Assembly: GCA_963785065.1 (NCBI GenBank)
Contig: CAWATX010000004.1
Location: 1,178,001 to 1,242,000 of the forward strand
Source: CAVSRC01 sp963785065
GTDB lineage: Bacteria > Pseudomonadota > Alphaproteobacteria > Rhizobiales > Kaistiaceae
DNA length: 64,000 nucleotides
Direction: 5' to 3'
Shown here one piece after another: positions 18,502 through 27,165 of this stretch (the first letter of the stretch is position 1; every line of letters begins with the position of its first letter). Under the pieces are notes generated by a model that did not search any database, had not been told where the DNA came from, and saw nothing but the letters and a program-made list of their open reading frames with translations. A program made the translations under genes and the position numbers.

Positions 18502-19368
18502 TTAAGCTAACGCCTGCTGTTTTTCGAACTCCATGGGGCTGAGGTAGCCGAGCGTCGAATGGCGGCGCCGGGCGTTGTAGAAGCGCTCGATGTAATCGAA
18601 GACGTCGGCCCTGGCCTGGTCGCGTGTTCGGTAGGTCTTGCGGGCTGTCCTCTCCGTTTTGAGCGACGAGAAGAAGCTCTCCATCGCTGCGTTGTCCCAG
18701 ACGTTGCCCGACCGGCTCATCGAGCACGTGACGCCGTTGTCGGCCATCAGCCGCTGGAACTGCTCGCTGGTGTATTGGCTGCCCTGATCGGAATGATGCA
18801 GCAGAGCATCCGGCTTGCCACGGCGCCAGATCGCCATGACGAGCGCGTCGGTGACCAGCTGGGCGGTCATGCCGGCACTCATCGACCAACCGACAACGCG
18901 CCGCGAGAACAGGTCGATGACGGCGGCAACGTAGAGCCAGCCTTCGGCCGTCCAGATGTAGGTGAAGTCGGCGATCCACTTCTGGTTCGTCCGCTCCGCC
19001 ACGAACTGGCGATCGAGAAGGTTCGGCGACAGGGCCGCCGCCAGTCGGTCGCCTTCGTCTTTCGGTAGTCCGCGCCGGCGGGGACGGGCCCGCAAGGCCT
19101 GGGCCCGCATCAAGCGTTCGATCCTGTGCAGACCACAGGCGATACCTTCGCCCAGCAGGTCACGCCAGACACGGCGAGCCCCGTAGGTCCGGTCGCTGGC
19201 GAGGAAGCTTGCGCGCACCCGGGCGCCGACCTCCTCGTCAGTTCGCGCCCGCCTGCTTGGCGGCCGCGCCAGCCAGGCATGAAAGCCAGAACGCGAGATC
19301 CCGAGCGCCTCGCACATCCACCGCACCGGCCAGATCCCTCGGTGCTTCGCGACGAAAGCGAACTTCAC
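18502..19368 (-). CDS. IS3-family transposase OrfB
   Basis: A 288-residue DDE integrase. An HTH_21-like N-terminal region (TYGARRVWRDLLGEG) is followed by WIADFTYIWTAEGW (first Asp), LLHHSDQGSQYTS (second Asp) and WDNAAMESFFSSLKTE (Glu). It overlaps orfA by four bases (ATGA), as expected for frameshift fusion. The frame is complete and looks functional. Confidence 0.92.
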   Translation of the reverse strand: MKFAFVAKHRGIWPVRWMCEALGISRSGFHAWLARPPSRRARTDEEVGARVRASFLASDRTYGARRVWRDLLGEGIACGLHRIERLMRAQALRARPRRRGLPKDEGDRLAAALSPNLLDRQFVAERTNQKWIADFTYIWTAEGWLYVAAVIDLFSRRVVGWSMSAGMTAQLVTDALVMAIWRRGKPDALLHHSDQGSQYTSEQFQRLMADNGVTCSMSRSGNVWDNAAMESFFSSLKTERTARKTYRTRDQARADVFDYIERFYNARRRHSTLGYLSPMEFEKQQALA

Positions 19369-19658
19369 AGCGCTTCCCTCGCGAAGTAGGCCGCGGCCTT
19401 TTTTAAGATGTCGCGCTCCGCCTTGAGCTTCTGCACCTCACGCCGCAGCCGCTCGATCTCCAGTTGTTCCGGCTTCATCTGCCCCTGGCCGGGAAAGGAA
19501 TGCTGCGGGTCGGCAGCAAACTCCCGCACCCATTTGCGCAGCACGTTCTCGTGCACATCCAGATCGCGGGCCGCCTGGGCTACTGCCACACCCCGCTCGC
19601 GCACCAGCTTCACTGCCTCGAGCTTGAACTCGCGGCTGAATCGTCTCCGTTCCATCAT
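19365..19658 (-). CDS. IS3-family transposase OrfA
   Basis: A 97-residue HTH protein (FSREFKLEAVKLVRERG, AARDLDVHENVLRKWVREF) with a C-terminal zipper (IERLRREVQKLKAERDILKK). It lies directly before orfB in the same element. GGAGGTGG precedes the start region. Confidence 0.9.
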   Translation of the reverse strand: MMERRRFSREFKLEAVKLVRERGVAVAQAARDLDVHENVLRKWVREFAADPQHSFPGQGQMKPEQLEIERLRREVQKLKAERDILKKAAAYFAREAL

Positions 19659-19752
19659 CCACCTCCGGTTCCATCATCACACCTAAACTCGGTGTCCGTG
19701 AAACCGGCAGCAGCTCACTCGCCAGCACCCTTGCCTTGCCATAATCAGCACC

Positions 19753-19956
19753 ATGAGTCGGCCGTTGGAAGACCTTCGCTATGCAGTCGAGGAATGGACG
19801 CTCGACACGTCGCGCCCGCTGGAGATCCTCGCCCGCGTCGGCGATCTAGCGGTCGCGATGTCGGCCTTCTGGTCAGCAGCGCCGGCACGACCGAAGGCGA
19901 TGATTATGCTTCGTCACAGGGCGAGGGAGATGGCGCCTCGGTCGCCGCCGGCGTAG
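19753..19956 (+). CDS. Small hypothetical protein
   Basis: A 67-codon frame (starts MSRPLEDLRYAVEEWT) between the IS3 element and the DUF2971 gene. It has an amphipathic N-terminal half and a basic tail (MIMLRHRAREMAP). No strong ribosome site precedes it, and the preceding IS end may have removed its promoter. I do not recognise a family. It may be a real short conserved gene or a remnant. Confidence 0.35.
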   Translation: MSRPLEDLRYAVEEWTLDTSRPLEILARVGDLAVAMSAFWSAAPARPKAMIMLRHRAREMAPRSPPA

Positions 19957-19961
19957 CCCGC

Positions 19962-20936
19962 TCACGCTGAGAAAGGGACTAATTCCAGCTGACCCGGCAA
20001 TTCGCCCGCGACCGCTTGTTTGAATTGGGTCTCAGGGTCAAAACTCGACAACTCCAGTGCATCCTGCAACGCGGCTTCTTTGCTATAGTTGTATCCAAAG
20101 ATTATGGATTTTATCATTCCGGACTTCACGTTCCACAAATAGACGGTATCGTCGTCTATATCGATTTGTTCATCAAATTCTGACAATACCTTAATAACTC
20201 GCCACTCTTCTTCAAATTCCCATTTTTTGTTTTTGATCAGATATAGATAATATGGATTACTGAAAAAGGCGGGTATCACATCGTCCGTGTATTTGACCTT
20301 GCGAAACAAGGTAACTCGTGTTTTCGGAGCGAGGAAAAAATCGTGAAACGGGTCAATTTCAATCGCAAATCCCCTTCCGGATGTTGCGTATAGACCCCAA
20401 AGTTGAACGTTTGTGCCCGTCTCTGAAACCGAAAAAATGCCAACGGTATCGGTTAGCTTTGCTAGAACGTACTCTGCAAAAGCAGGGCCGAACATCGAGT
20501 GGACAATGAGTTCCAGCTTCGCGTCCAAGTCGGCTATGATCCCTTCGCGTTCCTTCCTGAACGTTGGGTCCTTCAACCTTAGAGTGATAGCTGCCCGATC
20601 TTGTTGCCCTAGAATTAGCCCCCTCTTGTCAGCTTCCATCATTAGCATCTTAAGCAAAAATGCGTCATCGCGCAGTTTCGACCTGAGTTCACCGTCGATG
20701 TAAGCGATCATTCCGTCGAGCGTTTCCTTTGAAGCCACCTCTTGCCAGCGCTTTGAAAGCTCAAATGGGTCATTGAGGGCGGTTCGCTGGGTAAAGCGTA
20801 ACTGTGGTTTCGAGAAGAATGCGCGTCGTTCCCTGGACATGTATTTGAACAAAGAAAGTCCTGAGAATTGTTGCTCCATCTCTTCTATTTGAGAAGTGAA
20901 CAGCCCCAGCGAGGAGAGTATATCATTTGACGTCAT
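19962..20936 (-). CDS. DUF2971-family protein
   Basis: About 324 residues from the ATG at 20936 (MTSNDILSSLG). LFKYMSRERRAFFSKPQLRF with NDPFEL at the N-terminus and VQLWGLYATSGRGFAIEIDP in the middle are the hallmark segments of DUF2971. The C-terminal part (KKWEFEEEWRVIK) matches the family too. Biochemical function is unknown. DUF2971 genes are common in variable islands, sometimes beside defence genes. The coding sequence is clearly poorer in G+C than its surroundings (many AAA, ATA and TTT codons), pointing to recent acquisition from another genome. No strong ribosome site is visible. Confidence 0.8.
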   Translation of the reverse strand: MTSNDILSSLGLFTSQIEEMEQQFSGLSLFKYMSRERRAFFSKPQLRFTQRTALNDPFELSKRWQEVASKETLDGMIAYIDGELRSKLRDDAFLLKMLMMEADKRGLILGQQDRAAITLRLKDPTFRKEREGIIADLDAKLELIVHSMFGPAFAEYVLAKLTDTVGIFSVSETGTNVQLWGLYATSGRGFAIEIDPFHDFFLAPKTRVTLFRKVKYTDDVIPAFFSNPYYLYLIKNKKWEFEEEWRVIKVLSEFDEQIDIDDDTVYLWNVKSGMIKSIIFGYNYSKEAALQDALELSSFDPETQFKQAVAGELPGQLELVPFSA

Positions 20937-21308
20937 GACACTCGTGGCCCACGTCGTCGTTCGGCACATGTCGAATCAGCGGCATTGTCGCTACTGGATT
21001 AGCGCGACCGCAACCTTTGCGCGTTTATGTTGCGTTCGAAAAATGAGCAAGGGCACAGATGCGGACAGCAGCCCCATCTCGATATTCGACGCGCTACCGC
21101 GCAGCGCCGACATCGCCACGCTGGCCAACGGTCGCGGGTATCCTGCTCCTGGTGATTCTCTTCGGCTTTCCGCTCGTCGTCGAGTTCAGCCCGCCGCTGG
21201 TCGGCTGCTCGGTGAAAGGCAACATCAGCATGACGACCGGCGAGCGCATCTATCATGTACCCGGTCAGAAGTACTACGCCGCTGACGTTGCCCCCAGTTT
21301 GCCCTCAC

Positions 21309-22130
21309 TCATAACTGGACTCTGTTCTCGTTGTGGTCCCTCCGGGACCGGGTTGCAAACTCGTTTGGGGTGAGGCCGCCAAGGCTCGTGTGGGGCCGGC
21401 GGGCGTTGTAGTCGATCCTCCATTCTTCGATGATCTGCCTGGCCGCCGGCAGGCTGCGGAAGAGGTGCTCGTTGAGGCACTCGTCGCGGAAGCGGCCGTT
21501 CAGGCTTTCGACGAAGCCGTTTTGCATCGGCTTGCCGGGCGCGATGTAATGCCACTCGACAACCTGATCCTCCTGCCAGTGCAGGATTGCCCGCGAGGTG
21601 AGTTCGGTGCCGTTGTCGCTGACGATCATCAACGGCCTACCACGGGTGGTGACCAGAGCATCGAGTTCTCGAGCGACGCGGATACCGGACAGCGATGTGT
21701 CGACGACCAGCGCCAGGCACTCCCTGGTGAAGTCATCGACCACGACCAGCACCCGGAAGCGTCGACCGTCGGTCAGCGTATCGGAGACGAAGTCGAGGCT
21801 CCAGCGTTGGTTCGGCCCTTGCGGCAGGGTCATCGGCGCCCGCGTACCCAGCGCGCGCTTGCGACCGCCGCGCCGCCTCACCGTCAATCGTTCCTCTCGG
21901 TAGAGCCGGAACAGCTTCTTGTGGTTCAGCACGACCCCTTCGCGCTTGAGCAGGATGTGCAGGCGGCGGTAGCCGAACCGCCGCCGTTCGCTCGCCAATG
22001 CCTTCAGCCGAGCCCGCAGCTCGATGTCATCAGATCGGCGTGAGGCATAGCGATAGGTCTTCGGATGAAGCCCGATCAGCCCGCAGGCACGACGCTGCGA
22101 GTAGCTCTTCTCTTCCACGGCCCAGGTCAC
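21309..22130 (-). CDS. IS3-family transposase OrfB (copy 1)
   Basis: A 273-residue DDE integrase. The HTH_21 segment RRFGYRRLHILLKREG is followed by RWSLDFVSDTLTDGR (Asp), MIVSDNGTELTS (Asp) and MQNGFVESLNGRFRDE (Glu). It ends a few bases inside the terminal repeat. Identical in sequence to the OrfB at 27766-28587. Confidence 0.93.
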   Translation of the reverse strand: MTWAVEEKSYSQRRACGLIGLHPKTYRYASRRSDDIELRARLKALASERRRFGYRRLHILLKREGVVLNHKKLFRLYREERLTVRRRGGRKRALGTRAPMTLPQGPNQRWSLDFVSDTLTDGRRFRVLVVVDDFTRECLALVVDTSLSGIRVARELDALVTTRGRPLMIVSDNGTELTSRAILHWQEDQVVEWHYIAPGKPMQNGFVESLNGRFRDECLNEHLFRSLPAARQIIEEWRIDYNARRPHTSLGGLTPNEFATRSRRDHNENRVQL

Positions 22131-22153
22131 GAACGCTCTCCGCGATCCGGGCC

Positions 22154-22420
22154 TCAGAAGTTTTTTCCAAGCGCCTCACGGAGCGTGGCTACATCGAGCA
22201 TCGACTCTGCCAGCAGCTTCTTCAGCTTGCGGTTCTCTTCCTCGAGGCTCTTCAGCCGCCGAGCCTCGGAGATCTCCATCCCACCGTAGCGTGACCGCCA
22301 ATTGTAGACCGTCGCTTCGCTGACCCCGTGCTTGCGGCAGAGCTCCGACACCGGAATCCCCGCCTGATGCTCCTTCAGCACGGCAATGATCTGTTCCTCG
22401 CTGTACCGGCTCTTCTTCAT
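22154..22420 (-). CDS. IS3-family transposase OrfA (copy 1)
   Basis: An 88-residue HTH protein (YSEEQIIAVLKEHQAG, LCRKHGVSEATVYNWRSRYG) with a zipper (LKSLEEENRKLKKLLAES). GGAGACGGAG precedes the start. It ends 23 bases before the annotated OrfB start; production of a fused transposase would need a frameshift. Confidence 0.92.
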   Translation of the reverse strand: MKKSRYSEEQIIAVLKEHQAGIPVSELCRKHGVSEATVYNWRSRYGGMEISEARRLKSLEEENRKLKKLLAESMLDVATLREALGKNF

Positions 22421-22590
22421 CTCCGTCTCCTTCCGACGGAGTCCAGTTCACACCGAGGGCACCTCAGGGGGCAACGTCACCGCCACAAGCATCGATCTGT
22501 TCAAAGGCGAACGTTGGTTCTGTTCCGAGGAAACAGCGCGCGCGGCCGGATGGCGCAAGTCGCGGATTTGACAATGGGCAAACTGAGACA

Positions 22591-23352
22591 ATGGAAATGA
22601 CGGCACTCAGGGTGCCGGACGGTCTCGCTGAAATCGAACGCGAGTTGCCGCTGGTGATGTCAATGATTGCGCGGACAGCTCGCTGGGTACACCCCGACAC
22701 CTTCAAGACACTACCGATATGGTGCCCGGACATCGCACGTGGAATGGTCCGCTATGACGCCGCATGGAGCCGGGCCTTGGTCAGCGCCAAGGGCGTGACG
22801 AAGGTCGAAGAGAACATTCGAGCAGGGAACGCGTTGGTCGAGGCGCTGGGCGTGCAGCGTCCAAAGCCGAGGAATTGGACTGTGTGCCACATATGGGGCT
22901 ACGACGATGAAAGGTTCGCCGGCAGGAGCAACGTCGTTCAGGACCCACGCTACTATTCGTGTATCGGCAACATGACTTGGCTGCCAACGCCGCTAAAGGG
23001 ATTTACCGACGCCGTCCCTCAGATCAAAGACTGTCTCCGCGTTTGCGCTTTCCACCTGTACGGTTGGGCCTGTGAGCACGACGACTTTTCCGATGCCGCC
23101 GCCAAAGTCCGTTCCGGCACGATACCAGAGGGCTACCCTCCAGAATGGCCAAGCGCAAACCGCCAAGTTCTGCCACCCGGCACCGCGCCATTCAGCGAGA
23201 GGGTGAAGGCGTCCATCGCCAAGCGATGGGCGAAAATTCGCCAGCAGCTCAACAACACTGGTCTGGAACACTACCCCCATAGTGCTGTGCTGGACGTATT
23301 GGCATTCTGGAAGGTCGATCTGGCGAACGAGGCCGGCGATCCGCTCTTCTAG
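22591..23352 (+). CDS. Uncharacterised protein (orphan, possible nuclease-like fold)
   Basis: A 253-residue soluble protein I do not recognise. The middle contains WTVCHIWGYDD, YYSCIGNMTWLPTPLKGFTD and CLRVCAFHLYGWACEHDD. The order Cys-His ... Asn-x-x-x-x-Pro vaguely recalls His-Me-finger (HNH-like) nucleases, but no complete HNH motif is present, so this is only a suggestion. It starts just after the 3' remnant of the interrupted gene and converges on the zinc-ribbon gene, with 148 bases between them. It sits in the same variable segment as the DUF2971 gene. Confidence 0.65.
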   Translation: MEMTALRVPDGLAEIERELPLVMSMIARTARWVHPDTFKTLPIWCPDIARGMVRYDAAWSRALVSAKGVTKVEENIRAGNALVEALGVQRPKPRNWTVCHIWGYDDERFAGRSNVVQDPRYYSCIGNMTWLPTPLKGFTDAVPQIKDCLRVCAFHLYGWACEHDDFSDAAAKVRSGTIPEGYPPEWPSANRQVLPPGTAPFSERVKASIAKRWAKIRQQLNNTGLEHYPHSAVLDVLAFWKVDLANEAGDPLF

Positions 23353-23500
23353 CTTGAACCGGTTACGGACCTCGACAAAATGGACCGCCATATCGGCCGA
23401 CTCTCGTAGTATTCCGGAACTATCAAGCCGGGCGAGCGCGGCGAGACCGCCCTCACGATGACGGCCATGCAACGACCCGGGCATCCCGCAGCGGGGAATA

Positions 23501-24712
23501 TCACGCAGGCTTCTCCTCGCTAGCCGGGGCCGTTCTTCTTGTCGTTGAAGAACGATCAGTCATCGCGTCACGACGGCGCTGTTTTAGCTTCGCAAATCGC
23601 CCGATCGGACCGGTATCGGTTGGAAAAATCTCGTGGAACCCTTGATGGAGCGATTCCGCCATCCTGACGATCAGATTGATGAGGCGGTGAACGTCTTCAG
23701 TCGTTTCGTGTAAGGCCTGTCGCAGCTTCACCGAGGTGTCGCCACTGTCTCTCAAATACCTCTCATCGACCTCACCACCCTTGTGTTCGTACACATGACG
23801 GCGAAGAAACATGCGCTGACCGAATTCGAGATCGTCAGCGCCAAGACCTACCATGAGGTCGATGTCGAACGCAGACTTGATCTCCGACACGACGCTTTCG
23901 AGGTTGTGGAAGCGTTTGTTGAAGCGAGCCGCTCTGGCAGGTCTCATCGGAATTCGACGCACCATCTCGCGGACGTACCGGTCCACGAAGGAGTCGAACA
24001 CGCTGACCGCCTCCTGGACCCGCTTACCGTGATCTGAGTCGGAATTCGTCCGTTCGCGAAGCTTGGGAACGATATCGTTCCGCAATTCCTGAAGATCGTT
24101 TCGAGTCCCACAGATCGAGCAATAGCAAAAGCGGCCAAGAACATCGTTGAATGAACCGCACTCCTCACAGTTGAACGAATTCTGCTGGCTCTGCTCGGCG
24201 TAATAGAATTCTGGCTTCGGTTCTGTCGGGCCGACCGCATCCGCCACGGCATCCATGTCAATGAAGTGATCACCGTCCGGACCGTCGCTCAATGCGGCGT
24301 TCAGCAGGTCGCAGTACTGCTTAACGTATCTGCGCTGAGCAGCCGTCAGAAAGTCGTGCCAATCGCCAACGGCCGCGCAATATGGGCATTTCAAAGCACC
24401 GTGATCGCTCCGCCAATATCCATCGCAATCAGGGCACTCGTGGCCGAATTTTCCCCTACTATCTGACGAGATGAAGACCGGAAAGCACCCGGGTACCGGC
24501 GGAGGATTCCACGCCTGTCCAATTCCGCCCAATTGAATGCCTGCAACAGGAATGCCCTCCCGAAGAGCCCAGATCGCGATCAAAACGAACGGAACAGGAC
24601 GGGCGTGCTCCACTTTCACTTGAAAAGCGCGACCACCGTCGGTGTCCGTCGTAATTGTGAAGGTCACCTTCCCACCAGCGTGACCGATCTCCTGGAATTC
24701 GCTCACGATCAT
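23501..24712 (-). CDS. Uncharacterised protein with two zinc-ribbon-like cysteine clusters
   Basis: 403 residues. An N-terminal beta-rich part (VTFTITTDTDGGRAFQV) is followed by cysteine cluster 1, HECPDCDGYWRSDHGALKCPYC (about residues 90-111), and cluster 2, CEECGSFNDVLGRFCYCSIC (about residues 180-200). Each is spaced like a zinc ribbon. The rest is helical (MRPARAARFNKRFHNLESVV). The basic tail (KLKQRRRDAMTDRSS) could bind nucleic acid. I do not recognise the family. AGAGG precedes the ATG at 24712. Its setting among IS elements and beside a tRNA scar marks it as island cargo. Confidence 0.75.
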   Translation of the reverse strand: MIVSEFQEIGHAGGKVTFTITTDTDGGRAFQVKVEHARPVPFVLIAIWALREGIPVAGIQLGGIGQAWNPPPVPGCFPVFISSDSRGKFGHECPDCDGYWRSDHGALKCPYCAAVGDWHDFLTAAQRRYVKQYCDLLNAALSDGPDGDHFIDMDAVADAVGPTEPKPEFYYAEQSQQNSFNCEECGSFNDVLGRFCYCSICGTRNDLQELRNDIVPKLRERTNSDSDHGKRVQEAVSVFDSFVDRYVREMVRRIPMRPARAARFNKRFHNLESVVSEIKSAFDIDLMVGLGADDLEFGQRMFLRRHVYEHKGGEVDERYLRDSGDTSVKLRQALHETTEDVHRLINLIVRMAESLHQGFHEIFPTDTGPIGRFAKLKQRRRDAMTDRSSTTRRTAPASEEKPA

Positions 24713-25155
24713 CTTGCGCCTCTGCGAGAATCACGAGTCAAGCTTCCGCTCGCTCTCGCACATGTGACCGCCTGTTGGAAGCTGTCAGGTTCTTCGCGTC
24801 AATTCTTGGTCGATTTTTGGTCGGCCGTTTCCGGCTCGCCCAACATCACAACTAAGTTATTGAAAAGATTGGCGCTCCCTAGGGGACTCGAACCCCTGTT
24901 TCGGAATGTCGGGCCGCTCTTGGTCATTTGGTCGGGCTATCACGTCGGCCGCGGTGCCGATGCCGGCTTTGGACGATATCACCTCGAAGCGATAATTGGC
25001 GCTGGACTTCCTCGTCGACGAGAGCGTGAGTGTAGTGACGCTGACGGAGCCGCTTGCGAGCCTCGTCGGATCCCTGCCCCTCAGGCGACATCGCCACTGC
25101 GGGGCTTCGGTGGTGACGGCGCAGGACGCCGCCGCAACCGAACGGAGATCCGCAC
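24713..25155. other. Gene-poor stretch with island-boundary scar
   Basis: No convincing gene in these 443 bases. It holds the promoter region of the zinc-ribbon gene, the tRNA-Glu-like scar at 24870-24897 and the region upstream of the DUF3489 gene, with a CGGAGAT ribosome site just before 25156. Confidence 0.6.
24870..24897 (-). other. 3' end of a tRNA (Glu-like), attachment-site-type scar
   Basis: Read on the minus strand it gives a T-arm and acceptor: AGGGGTTCGAGTCCCCT followed by AGGGAGCGCCA, ending in CCA. The sequence and the preceding CGAAAC resemble tRNA-Glu. No matching 5' acceptor (GCTCCCT), D-arm or anticodon arm is found upstream on that strand, so this is a fragment. Such 3' tRNA pieces are left at one end of elements that integrate into tRNA genes. 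Confidence 0.75.
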
Positions 25156-25629
25156 ATGCCCCGCAAGAATGCCCACGCCACCGCCGGAATGAAGCAACCC
25201 ACCGTCGTCAGCAAGAAGACCACCAAGGGTCGCAACTCCGCCCGAACCTCGACGCAAAAAGGTACGGAGCAGGAGTCCTCTACGCGTCGTCAGCGAACCG
25301 CTGTTGCCGGCAACAAGACTACCAAGCGCAGCCATACTGATGGCGCTTCAGTGCCGAAGACGACCAAGGTTCAGATCATTCTCGACCTCCTCGGCCAGCC
25401 GGACGGCACTACGGTCGCCGCCATCATGAAGGCGACCGGCTGGCAGCAGCACTCGGTGCGCGGATTCTTGGCAGGCACGGTCCGCAAGAAGCTCGGGCTA
25501 ACGCTGATGTCGGAGAAGGTCGACGATCAGCGCGTCTATCGTGTGCTCGCTAGGAAGCCGGCTAAATCGACGGCGGCCTCGAGCAAATCGAGGTCGGTTG
25601 CCGCTGCCCCGGCGCCCTCTGCCGGCTGA
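25156..25629 (+). CDS. DUF3489-domain protein
   Basis: 157 residues. A lysine/threonine-rich basic N-terminus (about residues 1-65) precedes the DUF3489 domain, TTKVQIILDLLGQPDGTTVA, WQQHSVRGFLAGTVRKKLGL and QRVYRV, which looks like a winged-helix fold. A second basic tail follows. In alphaproteobacteria this gene usually lies just before DUF2924 and a serine recombinase, as it does here. It may be a DNA-binding accessory factor for the recombinase. Function is otherwise unknown. Confidence 0.85.
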   Translation: MPRKNAHATAGMKQPTVVSKKTTKGRNSARTSTQKGTEQESSTRRQRTAVAGNKTTKRSHTDGASVPKTTKVQIILDLLGQPDGTTVAAIMKATGWQQHSVRGFLAGTVRKKLGLTLMSEKVDDQRVYRVLARKPAKSTAASSKSRSVAAAPAPSAG

Positions 25630-25637
25630 CCACGACC

Positions 25638-26114
25638 ATGTCGGACATGCCTGCGATCGAGCAGGAGCTCGATCGCATCCGTTCGCTCGGTATCGCCGAG
25701 TTACGGATGGAATGGCAGCGGCTCAACCGCGGCGCTCCGCCTAAGCTTAGCCGCGAGCTGCTTGCCCTGGCGCTCAGCTACCAGCTTCAGGAACGGGAGT
25801 ACGGCGGCCTCAGCAAGTCGACCCGCCGGAAGTTGCAGGCGATGACCAAGAGCTGGCGGGCGACAGGCCGTGTCGGTCCCTCCCCCAGCCTGAGCCTCAA
25901 GCCCGGCGCCCGGCTCGTGCGCGAATGGCACGGCCGCAGGCACACCGTCACGGTGACAGAGGACGGCTTCCAGCATGAGGGAGCCAGCTATCGGTCCCTG
26001 ACCAGCATCGCCAGGAAGATCACCGGGGCTCATTGGTCCGGGCCCCGCTTCTTCGGCCTGCCGGCGACCAGCGGCTCTGGGAAGCCAAAGGCGGTGGAGG
26101 CCGGCGATGGCTGA
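25638..26114 (+). CDS. DUF2924-domain protein
   Basis: 158 residues. The family core is visible: LARELMEWQRLNRGAPPK-like start (ELRMEWQRLNRGAPPKLSRE), LALSYQLQEREYGGLS, GARLVREWHGRRHTVTV and YRSLTSIARKITGAHWSGPR, ending FFGLP. DUF2924 proteins nearly always accompany large serine recombinases and may help direct them. It overlaps the recombinase gene by 8 bases, so the two are co-translated. Confidence 0.9.
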   Translation: MSDMPAIEQELDRIRSLGIAELRMEWQRLNRGAPPKLSRELLALALSYQLQEREYGGLSKSTRRKLQAMTKSWRATGRVGPSPSLSLKPGARLVREWHGRRHTVTVTEDGFQHEGASYRSLTSIARKITGAHWSGPRFFGLPATSGSGKPKAVEAGDG

Positions 26115-27165
26115 ACCGGACAAGGGATCGCGACGGTACGCCAAGAAGATCCGCTGTGCCATCTACACCAGGAAGTCCACCGAGGAGGGGCTGGACCAGG
26201 CCTTCAACTCGCTCGATGCCCAGCGCGAAGCCTGTGCTGCCTTCGTCGTGTCGCAGAAGCACGAAGGCTGGTCTGCCCTACCCGCCCTCTACGATGATGG
26301 CGGATACTCGGGCGGGACCATGGAACGGCCGGCGCTTAAGCGGCTGATGGCCGATATCGAGGCCGGACGGGTCGATGTCGTCGTGGTCTACAAGGTCGAC
26401 CGCTTGACCCGGGCCCTCTCCGACTTCGCCAAGCTGGTTGAGGTCTTCGATCGCCGGGAGGTCTCGTTTGTCTCGATTACCCAGCAGTTCAACACCACCA
26501 CCAGCATGGGGCGCCTCATCGAAACAAAACAGCTGATCGAGCGCGCCGGACAAATTGCGGCAGCGCTGGCCGATGGATCTCCCGATCAGGTCCGTCCGCT
26601 GGTCACCAGCTTGGTCAGGCGCGTGGAGGTCCATCCGGAGTCGATTCGGATTGAAGTCTACCGGCGGCGGCTGGCCAGCGTGCCCCAGTCGGACGGTAGT
26701 AGACCATCGACTGGGGACGGAAGTGCGGCACGCAATGCCACACCAGAAAATGCCGGCGACACCGTCCCAGAAGACGTCATCACTCTGACGATCGCCGCAC
26801 GCCTCCAGCGGGCCGGGCGGGAGATGCGCATGATCGTCCAGAACACCCAGAATCAGCTTGCGCCCGATCCAGCCCTCCTCCGTGCCCTTGCCCGCGCTCA
26901 CGACTTCCGCGAACGGCTGATGCGGAACCCTCACCTCTCAGCGCACGACATCGCCCGAGCCGAAGGCGTCAGCGCTGCCTACATCTACGCCACCCTCAAA
27001 CTCGCCTGGCTCGCTCCCGACATCGTTGACGCCATCGTCAATGGCCGCCAGCCCCCACGCCTGACTGCCACAGAGCTGTTCCGCCTGTCCGGGCATCTTC
27101 CGCTCGGCTGGCCGCAACAGCGCACGCTGATCGGCTTCGCGAGCGCGCCTGCCGCCAGCGTTTGA
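26107..27165 (+). pseudogene. Large serine recombinase with internal deletion
   Basis: 352 residues. The N-terminal resolvase domain is intact: CAIYTRKSTEEG with the catalytic Ser region, LDAQREACAAFV, YDDGGYSGGTMERP and VVVYKVDRLTRA. After QQFNTTTSMGRL, where relatives continue with LNMLLSFAQFERE and a recombinase/zinc-ribbon domain, the sequence jumps to IETKQLIERAGQIAAALADG and the C-terminal tail. Roughly 200-300 residues are missing in frame. The catalytic domain without the DNA-binding middle part is unlikely to integrate or excise. It sits downstream of its usual partners DUF3489 and DUF2924. Confidence 0.82.

Larger units (their letters stand above)
18472..19717 (-). mobile_element. 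IS3-family insertion sequence, complete
   Basis: A 1,246-bp element inserted at the edge of the IS66 remnant. The ends share a 14-bp inverted repeat, TGAGCTGCTGCCGG at 18472 and its complement ending at 19717, followed by weaker similarity (TCA..GGA.AC). The flanking bases do not form a target duplication, suggesting a deletion on one side. It carries orfA and orfB on the minus strand. Confidence 0.78.
21283..22479 (-). mobile_element. IS3-family (IS407-group-like) element, copy 1
   Basis: 1,197 bp, ends TGACGTTGCCCCC inverted on both sides and flanked by a perfect 4-bp target duplication CCGC (21279-21282 and 22480-22483). Four-base duplications are typical of the IS407 group. The encoded proteins are identical to those of the copy at 27417-28613, which lies in the opposite orientation. 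It interrupts the small membrane-protein gene. Confidence 0.95.
21059..22571 (+). pseudogene. Small membrane-anchored protein gene split by an IS3-family insertion
   Basis: The 5' part (21059-21282) encodes a hydrophobic span (VAGILLLVILFGFPLVV) and GCSVKGNISMTTGERIYHVP, then GQKYYAA. The frame resumes after the insertion at 22484 as TSIDLFKGERWFCSEETARAAGW, ending at 22571. Removing the 1,197-bp element and one copy of the 4-bp target duplication CCGC restores YYAATSIDLFKGERWF in frame. The KGN...YHVPG...RWFCSE..A.AAGWR pattern is a known small extracellular domain often found in nuclease-like or surface proteins (I believe it is called the sunset domain). The N-terminal start is uncertain. 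Confidence 0.8.

Noticed and set aside
24870..24950. A complete tRNA-Glu gene
   Set aside because: Only the T-arm and acceptor are present. No 5' acceptor, D-arm or anticodon arm pairs with them.
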